19,440 nucleotides of DNA from contig CAMTFK010000071.1 in the NCBI GenBank assembly GCA_947071285.1, forward strand, positions 1-19,440. Direction: 5' to 3'. Positions 1-6,237 of this stretch are shown here, in pieces (within the stretch, counting starts at the first letter, position 1; the number at the start of each line of letters is the position of its first letter). This stretch comes from an uncultured Bacteroides sp. GTDB lineage: Bacteria > Bacteroidota > Bacteroidia > Bacteroidales > Bacteroidaceae. The notes beneath the pieces were generated by a model. The model saw nothing but the letters and a program-made list of their open reading frames with translations. It was not told where the DNA came from and ran no database searches. The position numbers were made by a program, and so were the translations under genes.

Positions 1-4
1 AGTC

Positions 5-132
5 GGAGGAGGGGTGCCCAAAGGGCGGGGTGGTAGGTGAGAAAAGAATTCCTTAGTCTTATGATTAATAAGTATGTTATTGTTTTACCTACCACCTCCC
101 CCTACGGGTACTCCTCCTCCCAAGAGGAGGAG
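5..132. repeat. GC-rich palindromic intergenic repeat (MITE/REP-like)
   Basis: Bases 5-38 and 87-120 are 34-base inverted arms that match at 28 of 34 positions when one is reverse-complemented; the left arm starts GGAGGAGGGGTGCCC and the right arm ends GGGTACTCCTCCTCC. They enclose an AT-rich spacer of 48 bases. The right arm overlaps a second, perfect hairpin: CTCCTCCTC at 111-119 pairs with GAGGAGGAG at 124-132 across a CCAA loop. No open reading frame of note lies inside. The structure fits a dispersed intergenic repeat or MITE-like element, and transcripts through it would fold strongly, so it may also terminate or insulate transcription before the next gene. The left boundary may extend beyond the window. 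That it is a multi-copy family is inference. Confidence 0.6.
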
Positions 133-239
133 AACTAAGATACTATTATCAATCATCTGCCGCTGCTAAATTCCCATTTATAACGCTACGCATCAATCAG
201 ATGAACCATAATGTATAATCAATAAACCATATTAAAACA
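133..239. other. Leader region upstream of the first CDS, no clear promoter
   Basis: This AT-rich stretch lies between the palindromic repeat and the first start codon. I found no TAnnTTTG-type minus-7 element and no RNA gene. The first gene could be transcribed from upstream of the window or from a promoter I cannot recognise. Confidence 0.4.
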
Positions 240-938
240 ATGAACATCTTTCATCGAAAATCAATATTGATGGCTTGCCTCACGGTCGTGATGAGTTTAC
301 ACAGCTTTGCGCAGAAGAATGAACCGTCTCCCCCGCTGTCCGATTACTTTTCTCCGGCAACCACAGGCGTCATGTCACCGGACAATGAGGGCTTCATTCA
401 GCGCTGGCTGCTGTTGGAACCCATTGACAAGCCCAATCGCTCCAACACCGTCTTTACTGACAGTTACATTCGTGAAGCATTTGCCACCGAATATTTCCCC
501 GGACAATTCACCGTCCTGCCCAAAGATGGGGATAAAGTGAAGGTAGGCAAACAAAAGCTGACCTGGCACGCACTCGAAAGCAAACTCTTCAATGTGAAAC
601 TATTCCGCTTTGCCTCCGGCCTGAAGAAACAAGTATATGGCGTGCTGTTCTGGGCTGTCACGGTCATCGAATGTCCCGAAGACATGGAGAACGTCCGGAT
701 GTCGGTAGGTTCCAACTCCGCATCCATGTGGTGGGTGAACGGCGAAGAAGCCGTAATCCTTTCGGGCGACCGCCGCATGGTCAAGGACGACTGCCTCTCG
801 CGCCGGCTTACCTTGAAGAAAGGTAAGAACATCGTCCGCGGAGCCATCATCAACGGCCCCGGAATGAGTGATTTCTGTGTTCGCTTCCTCGACGAGAATG
901 GAGCACCTGTTAAAAACATTACTATCAGCTATAAATGA
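240..938 (+). CDS. Secreted beta-sandwich-like PUL protein, function unknown
   Basis: This 232-residue protein begins with a cleavable signal peptide (hydrophobic stretch SILMACLTVVMSL, cleavage near SFAQ-KN, residues 22-26), so it is exported. The remainder is rich in short beta-strand patterns; the second half (about residues 125-232) contains SNSASMWWVNGEEA and LTLKKGKNIVRGAI, the style of a jelly-roll domain of the kind attached to glycoside hydrolases and esterases (strand, WWVNG turn, then KGxNxV strand). No catalytic motif is recognised. I have an impression, not verified, that similar sequence occurs as a module in Bacteroidetes carbohydrate esterases; here it stands alone. Its stop codon overlaps the start of the following GH43 gene, implying translational coupling and a role on the same glycan. 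It could be a carbohydrate-binding accessory protein. The gene assignment is firm, the function is not. Confidence 0.85.
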   Translation: MNIFHRKSILMACLTVVMSLHSFAQKNEPSPPLSDYFSPATTGVMSPDNEGFIQRWLLLEPIDKPNRSNTVFTDSYIREAFATEYFPGQFTVLPKDGDKVKVGKQKLTWHALESKLFNVKLFRFASGLKKQVYGVLFWAVTVIECPEDMENVRMSVGSNSASMWWVNGEEAVILSGDRRMVKDDCLSRRLTLKKGKNIVRGAIINGPGMSDFCVRFLDENGAPVKNITISYK

Positions 939-2392
939 CCATGAAAACAAAAGCTATACTTCTGGGCGCGGCAGCCCTGATGTCTGTATTGACATCTCAA
1001 AAAGCAATTGCACAAATCGGCGCTCCATACATCCACGACCCCTCGACCATCATGGAGTGCGATGGTAAATATTACACGTTCGGCACAGGCGGGGGCGGAC
1101 TGATTTCTGAAGACGGCTGGACGTGGAACGGCGGCGGAGTAAGGCCCGGAGGTGGTGCCGCTCCTGATGCCGTGAAGATAGGCGACCGCTACCTGGTTGC
1201 TTACAGTGCCACCGGAGGAGGACTCGGAGGAGGACACAGCGGCAAGGTATTGACCATGTGGAACAAAACCTTAGACCCCAATTCCCCCGACTTTGCCTAT
1301 ACGGAACCCATAGAGGTGGCATCTTCAGTGAACGATGAAGATTGCGATGCCATTGATGCCGGGCTTTTGCTTGACCCTACGGACGGACGCCTGTGGTTGT
1401 CCTACGGCACCTATTTCGGATTTATCAGACTCGTAGAACTCGACCCTGCAACCGGTAAACGGATGGAAGGCAACGAAGCAATCGACATTGCCATTGATTG
1501 TGAAGCTACGGATTTGATATACCGTGATGGATGGTACTATCTGCTGGGCACGCACGGCACTTGCTGCGATGGCCCCAATTCTACCTACAACATCGTAGTC
1601 GGCCGTTCGCGCAAAGTAACAGGCCCATACGTTGATAATATGGGACGAAAGATGCTGGAAGGCGGCGGTAAGATGGTGATTGCCGCAGGAAACCGTCAGA
1701 CCGGTCCCGGGCACTTCGGACTTTTCAAAGTGGCCGATGGTGTAGAGAAGATGTCATGCCACTTTGAAGCCGATTTCGACCGGGGTGGCCGCAGTGTATT
1801 GGGCATACGCCCACTCTTATGGAAGAACGAATGGCCCGTTGCCGGCGAAGTCTTCAAAGAAGGAACTTACGAGATTGAATCCGAACGCAGAGGGTATGCC
1901 CTCGAACTTGCCGTCGACTTTGTGCGCATGGAGTATACCAGACATCGTTTCTGGGAGAAAGATGACACCCCTATCGTACCTTTGAAGTCACAAACACTGG
2001 AAGATGTGATCGGGACCTGGCCGCAAGGAAAGATTAACGTAAGAATCGGCGACTACATGTTCCGCCCCCACCAGAAGTGGACCATTACTGCCGTGCCCGA
2101 AGCCGGCGGATACTTAGGCGGCCCTTATTACAAGATTGTGATTGAAGGAACCAACCGTGCATTAGCCGCCACGGCGGATGCGGAGGTGGTGGCAGTTCCT
2201 GAGTTTACGGGAGCACCCGAACAATTGTGGAGAATAGACCAGTTGACGGACGGCACCTACCGTATCATGCCCAAAAAAGTGCCGGGAACCGACAAAGAAC
2301 TGGTTCTGGTATCCGTAGGCGACAGCACTCCCTCGCTCGGCAAGTTCGACATGAATAGCGATAATTCCAAGTGGAACTTCCGCAATCATTAG
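935..2392 (+). CDS. GH43 arabinanase-like hydrolase with C-terminal ricin-type module
   Basis: A 485-residue secreted enzyme. The signal peptide spans about residues 1-26 (cleavage near AIAQ). The five-bladed GH43 fold is shown by the three expected acidic residues: D35 in IHDPSTIM (general base), D141 in AIDAGLLLD (pKa modulator) and E190 in DCEATDLIYRDGWYYL (general acid). The GPGHFGLF segment and SVLGIRPLLW resemble the endo-1,5-alpha-arabinanase branch of GH43 (GHxxVF and LGIxPLxW), so arabinan or arabino-oligosaccharides are the best substrate guess. The C-terminal part (about 320-485) includes PEQLWRIDQLTDGTYRIMPK, typical of ricin-type beta-trefoil (QxW) lectin domains, suggesting a carbohydrate-binding role. 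The ATG at 935 overlaps the preceding TGA (ATGA); a second in-frame ATG at 941 is an alternative start that would not alter the signal peptide. GH43 membership is confident; the exact linkage is not. Confidence 0.9.
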   Translation: MTMKTKAILLGAAALMSVLTSQKAIAQIGAPYIHDPSTIMECDGKYYTFGTGGGGLISEDGWTWNGGGVRPGGGAAPDAVKIGDRYLVAYSATGGGLGGGHSGKVLTMWNKTLDPNSPDFAYTEPIEVASSVNDEDCDAIDAGLLLDPTDGRLWLSYGTYFGFIRLVELDPATGKRMEGNEAIDIAIDCEATDLIYRDGWYYLLGTHGTCCDGPNSTYNIVVGRSRKVTGPYVDNMGRKMLEGGGKMVIAAGNRQTGPGHFGLFKVADGVEKMSCHFEADFDRGGRSVLGIRPLLWKNEWPVAGEVFKEGTYEIESERRGYALELAVDFVRMEYTRHRFWEKDDTPIVPLKSQTLEDVIGTWPQGKINVRIGDYMFRPHQKWTITAVPEAGGYLGGPYYKIVIEGTNRALAATADAEVVAVPEFTGAPEQLWRIDQLTDGTYRIMPKKVPGTDKELVLVSVGDSTPSLGKFDMNSDNSKWNFRNH

Positions 2393-2488
2393 AAACTATG
2401 TAACAGTGTTATACCGGGTAATCCCACTCACAATAACGAAGCGGCTCAAACGCTATATGAATTAAAAATTAAGTGAACCGACTAAAAA
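2393..2488. other. Intergenic gap between GH43 and GH9 genes
   Basis: This 96-base gap holds a small 11-base palindrome, TAACAGTGTTA, at 2401-2411. I see no Bacteroidales-type promoter and no strong terminator, so read-through from the preceding gene is plausible. Confidence 0.4.
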
Positions 2489-4966
2489 ATGAATAGTATG
2501 AAATTAAAAGCAATCATTCTTTGTATAGGAGTAGTGGGATGCCTGGTATTCACCGGATGCGGGAAAGGTACATCCTTCTCCCGCTCCAACAATCTGGTAT
2601 TAAATGATTCCAACTACTTTGAGACGCGCGGGCTGAACTTCTTTGTATTCAGCAATATATACGACGCTACCTTCGATGATTCCAAAATCAGCGCCATAGA
2701 GATTATTCACCACGGCATACGCACTGCCACCAACGGAGATGTGCGCATGAACCCGACGCCCGGTCAATGGGACAAACTGCCCAAGTTCATCGAACGCATA
2801 CCGGATAAAGAACATAACCGGATCGACGTCATGCTGAGTTACCCCGAATACAGCTTCGAATACAAATTAACAACAGAAGCCCGCGACGGTGGTCTCTACC
2901 TTAGTGTAAACGTAGACAAGCCTTTGCCCGAAGCCCTGAACGGCATAGCCGGACTAAACATGGAGTTCATGCCGCCTGTTTTCTTCGGGCACTCTTACAT
3001 GATGGATGGCAAGTACGGCCTGTTCCCTACTTCTCCGGCGGACTTTATGACTACCATCAACGGCGAAGTAGAACCCACCCCCATGACCACCGGCAAACAG
3101 ATAGACATTGCACCGGATGAACCGTTGAAACATGTCACCATCCGCACCACGGATGATAATCAACTGTCACTCTTTGACGGACGAAACAAACAACAGAACG
3201 GAAACTTCGTTGTACGCACCCTGCTCCCCACAGGGAAGACAGGCAAAATAGCCGAATGGTTTATCATGGCCGAAACTCAATCCGACTGGGTACGCAAACC
3301 CGTAATAAGCTACTCACAGGTAGGCTATCACCCTACGCAAAAGAAAGTGGCTGTAGTAGAACTGGACAAGAATGACAAACCGCTTTCCAGCATCTCTTTA
3401 TATAAGGTGTGCGACAATGGCAGCCTCAGCAAGTCCCTGTCCGGTGTTCCCCAAACATGGGGTATGTACACACGCTACAATTACCTGAAATTCGACTTCT
3501 CCTCTGTCACAGAGCCGGGCATCTACATGCTGGAATATGGCGGCCAACGCACAGCACCTTTCCCCATCGCAACAGATGTGTTTCAGAAAGCATGGTTCCC
3601 GACGCTGGATGTATTCTTCCCCGTACAAATGGACCATATGTTTGTCAGAGAAGCCTATCGCGTCTGGCACGGGGCGGCACACCTGGATGATGCCCTGCAA
3701 GCTCCCGTCAATCGCATCCACTGGGATGGATGGAGGCAAGGACCAACCACCGGAAACAAGTACAAGCCACTGGAACATATTCCCGGACTGAACGTCGGCG
3801 GATGGTTTGATGCAGGAGATTTCGACATTCAGACTGGCTCTCAGCATGCGGTAGTACAAACTTTCGCCCTTTTATGGGAAACCTTCGGGGTAAACCGTGA
3901 TGAAACCACCATCAACCAAAAGACGCGTTATACGGAAATACATGTGCCCGACGGTAAACCGGACGTATTGCAGCAACTCGAACACGGCGTTCTGCAATTG
4001 GTGGGACAAGTAAATGCAATAGGCTATGCCATTCCGGGCATCAACGAATCTCACTTGTATCAATACCGCCATTTGGGTGATGCGGTGAATAAGACTGATA
4101 ATCTGGTTTATAACCCGCACCTGGACAGCCTGCAAACCGATGGGCACACAAGCGGCACCCCCGACGACCGTTGGGCATTCACCAACCGGATGCCACATAT
4201 GAACTACGGCACAGCCATCTCTCTGGCAGCCGCTTCGCGCGCACTGAAGGACTATAATCCGGAGCTGAGTAAAGAAGCACTGCGTGTAGCGCGGTTCATC
4301 TGGGATGACGAACACAATCGTGACAACAGTGCCGAATTAATGAAATCCATTGAATGCAGGGCAGCCTTCGAGCTCTGGCGTTCAACCGGCGACGACAGTT
4401 ACAGGACAAGCATGAATAAGTTGCTTCCTGCCCTTCTGGAACAGTTCAACCGGAATGCTCAGGTCATTGCACAAATGATTCCTTTCATGGACGATGCTTT
4501 CAAAAAGCAAGTGAAGTCTCTGGTAGAGGCTTATGCCAAAGAACTGGCCAAAGTAGACGAAGAAAATCCATATGGAGTAAGAATCACTACCGCCGGATGG
4601 GCAGGCAACAGAAATATAGTCCAGTCGTGCATTACGAACTACCTGCTCTATCGCTCGTTCCCCGAACTGATAAATCCGGAATACATCTACAGAGGACTGA
4701 ACTATCTGTACGGTTGCCATCCGTGCCACAATCTGTCCTTTGTTTCGGGAGTAGGTGCACAACCCAAAAAGGTGGCCTATGGCAACAACCGCGCCGACTT
4801 CAGTTTCATCCCCGGAGGCGTAGTGCCGGGCGTCAGGATATTGAAACCGGACTTCCCCGAAAACAGGGAGGATTATCCTTTCCTCTGGAGCGAAAATGAG
4901 TATGTAATAGATTTGGCAGCAAGCTACATCTACCTGGTAAATGCTGTCAACAGCCTGCTGAAATGA
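2489..4966 (+). CDS. GH9-type glycoside hydrolase lipoprotein
   Basis: An 825-residue protein with a lipoprotein signal: hydrophobic residues 6-21, then the lipobox FTGC with C24, so it is probably anchored in a membrane facing the periplasm or outside. Residues about 25-265 form an uncharacterised N-terminal region. An Ig-like domain typical of GH9 enzymes follows (about 270-365, PVISYSQVGYHPTQKKVAVV). The (alpha/alpha)6 catalytic domain spans about 370-825. The GH9 base motif appears as GGWFDAGDFD with D441 and D444, and the general acid as WSENEYVIDLAASYIYLVNA near the C-terminus, with E804 the best candidate. The PHHR-like substrate-binding motif of classical GH9 cellulases is not seen; the equivalent stretch reads AQPKKVAYGNNRADFSFIPGG. 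It may therefore be a divergent exo- or oligosaccharide-acting GH9. GH9 cleaves beta-linked glycans with inversion. A second in-frame ATG at 2498 is an equally good start. Confidence 0.88.
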   Translation: MNSMKLKAIILCIGVVGCLVFTGCGKGTSFSRSNNLVLNDSNYFETRGLNFFVFSNIYDATFDDSKISAIEIIHHGIRTATNGDVRMNPTPGQWDKLPKFIERIPDKEHNRIDVMLSYPEYSFEYKLTTEARDGGLYLSVNVDKPLPEALNGIAGLNMEFMPPVFFGHSYMMDGKYGLFPTSPADFMTTINGEVEPTPMTTGKQIDIAPDEPLKHVTIRTTDDNQLSLFDGRNKQQNGNFVVRTLLPTGKTGKIAEWFIMAETQSDWVRKPVISYSQVGYHPTQKKVAVVELDKNDKPLSSISLYKVCDNGSLSKSLSGVPQTWGMYTRYNYLKFDFSSVTEPGIYMLEYGGQRTAPFPIATDVFQKAWFPTLDVFFPVQMDHMFVREAYRVWHGAAHLDDALQAPVNRIHWDGWRQGPTTGNKYKPLEHIPGLNVGGWFDAGDFDIQTGSQHAVVQTFALLWETFGVNRDETTINQKTRYTEIHVPDGKPDVLQQLEHGVLQLVGQVNAIGYAIPGINESHLYQYRHLGDAVNKTDNLVYNPHLDSLQTDGHTSGTPDDRWAFTNRMPHMNYGTAISLAAASRALKDYNPELSKEALRVARFIWDDEHNRDNSAELMKSIECRAAFELWRSTGDDSYRTSMNKLLPALLEQFNRNAQVIAQMIPFMDDAFKKQVKSLVEAYAKELAKVDEENPYGVRITTAGWAGNRNIVQSCITNYLLYRSFPELINPEYIYRGLNYLYGCHPCHNLSFVSGVGAQPKKVAYGNNRADFSFIPGGVVPGVRILKPDFPENREDYPFLWSENEYVIDLAASYIYLVNAVNSLLK

Positions 4967-4991
4967 AGTGCTTGATGCTCTTCTTTTACAG

Positions 4992-5025
4992 AACACTTAT
5001 GCCCTGCAAATAGGGCACAAGTGTT
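4992..5025. terminator. Strong hairpin after the GH9 gene
   Basis: AACACTT (4992-4998) pairs with AAGTGTT (5019-5025), and TGCCCT (5000-5005) with AGGGCA (5012-5017), leaving one A-C mismatch and a GCAAAT loop: 13 of 14 positions pair. It starts 25 bases after the GH9 stop codon. There is no T-run directly after it, so it is either an imperfect intrinsic terminator or an RNA-processing/stability hairpin that separates the GH9 message from the next gene. Confidence 0.55.
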
Positions 5026-5099
5026 ACATAAAAGCCCTGCCAGCAAGAAAAATCCTCCTAAAAAACAATTTAGTATCCCTTTCAGAAGGTATTACCTGC

Positions 5100-5107
5100 T
5101 ACATTTG
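5100..5107 (+). promoter_or_regulatory. Candidate minus-7 promoter element (TACATTTG)
   Basis: TACATTTG matches the Bacteroidales minus-7 consensus TAnnTTTG. It lies 56 bases before the ATG at 5164 and after the hairpin that follows the GH9 gene, the right order for a new transcription unit. No convincing minus-33 TTTG is seen at the usual distance (TTTC occurs at 5080-5083), so confidence is limited. Confidence 0.4.
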
Positions 5108-5163
5108 CAGTCAACATCAGTATTTGAGAAGTTTTTTTGAAAAGCATAAAAAGAACTACAGCT

Positions 5164-6216
5164 ATGAAGAAATGGTTTCATGTCCTACCGGCTTTGTTTG
5201 TTCTTTGTCTGATTGCCTGCACTCAGACAAAGAACACAGAGTTGCAATACACGTTTATCGGTGGCGTAGAAGGGAGCAAAGCAGACACCACCTGTTTCGA
5301 CTCTTTGCAGATGAGCGACCCATTCATCCTTGCAGACGAAGCAACACAAATGTACTATCTGGTCGGGAGCGGTGGGAGTTTATGGAAAAGTACGGATATG
5401 AAGATGTGGACAGGCCCCTATCAATACATCGCCGTAGACACAACTTCGTGGATAGGAACCGCTCCAAGAATATGGGCACCGGAACTCCATAAGTACAAGG
5501 GAAAATATTACTGTTTCGTCACCTTTACCAATCCCCAAATCATTGTGGACACCGTGCCCAACAGGTACAACGTGCAACGCCGCGCCACCCATATCCTCGT
5601 ATCCGACAAAGCCGCAGGTCCTTATCATCCCATCAGCGACAAGAACTATTTACCGGAGAACTGGTCTACACTCGACGGCAGCTTTTGGGAAGAAGACGGG
5701 GTGCCTTATATGGTCTTCTGCCACGAGTGGATGCAAACCATCAATGGAATGGTCAACTATATCAGGCTTGCCCCGGATTTATCAGAATCAGTGGGAACTT
5801 CCACCATTCTTTTCAGAGCATCCGAAGCCACATGGCCAAGAGATATGAGGTCGATAGGCGAACTTACTTTCGGTATGGCATTAGGAGGATATGTAGCAGA
5901 CGGCCCATTCCTGTTCAAGACGGGCACAGGACGTTTGGGAATGCTCTGGTCCAGTTGGAGTGACAACCGTTGTGCCCAGGGAGTGGCCTACTCCGAGTCG
6001 GGCAAGTTGGCAGGCCCCTGGGTTCAGTACAAAACCCCTTTGGTTCCCAATAACTCAGGACATGGCATGTTGTTCCGCACATTCGACGGAAAGTTATTGA
6101 TGTGCCTGCACCATCAAAGCCTCGACCCTGAGCATCCCGGTCCACGAAAACCGACTCTGCTGGAAGTTGACACTTCGGGGGATCAGATTAAAATACTGGG
6201 AAAGTATTATCCTTAG
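5164..6216 (+). CDS. GH43 family lipoprotein glycosidase
   Basis: A 350-residue protein. I chose the ATG at 5164 over an upstream in-frame TTG at 5137 because it gives a clean lipoprotein signal, MKKWFHVLPALFVLCLIAC, with the lipobox cysteine C19. The mature part is one GH43 five-bladed propeller. The general base is D52 in QMSDPFILAD, and the pKa-modulating Asp is D171 in STLDGSFWEEDG. At the position of the general acid, where most GH43 enzymes have E in an EGP motif, this protein has ADGPFLF with D246. The WAPELHKYKGKYYCF motif is also typical. The likely role is exo removal of alpha-L-arabinofuranosyl or beta-xylosyl residues, membrane-anchored. It sits between GH9 and GH3 genes, the latter only 21 bases downstream, so those two are probably co-transcribed. 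The Asp at the acid position may be a subfamily feature rather than loss of activity; I cannot place the subfamily. Confidence 0.88.
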   Translation: MKKWFHVLPALFVLCLIACTQTKNTELQYTFIGGVEGSKADTTCFDSLQMSDPFILADEATQMYYLVGSGGSLWKSTDMKMWTGPYQYIAVDTTSWIGTAPRIWAPELHKYKGKYYCFVTFTNPQIIVDTVPNRYNVQRRATHILVSDKAAGPYHPISDKNYLPENWSTLDGSFWEEDGVPYMVFCHEWMQTINGMVNYIRLAPDLSESVGTSTILFRASEATWPRDMRSIGELTFGMALGGYVADGPFLFKTGTGRLGMLWSSWSDNRCAQGVAYSESGKLAGPWVQYKTPLVPNNSGHGMLFRTFDGKLLMCLHHQSLDPEHPGPRKPTLLEVDTSGDQIKILGKYYP

Positions 6217-6237
6217 CAATAAAGTAACTTATATACA

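Noticed and set aside
4382..4996. A 204-codon open frame on the minus strand opposite the GH9 gene
   Set aside because: It lies antisense to a well-supported GH9 catalytic domain, has no recognisable domain and shows no start context of its own.
5137..5163. An upstream TTG start for the GH43 lipoprotein
   Set aside because: It would add nine residues before a complete lipoprotein signal that starts at the ATG at 5164.
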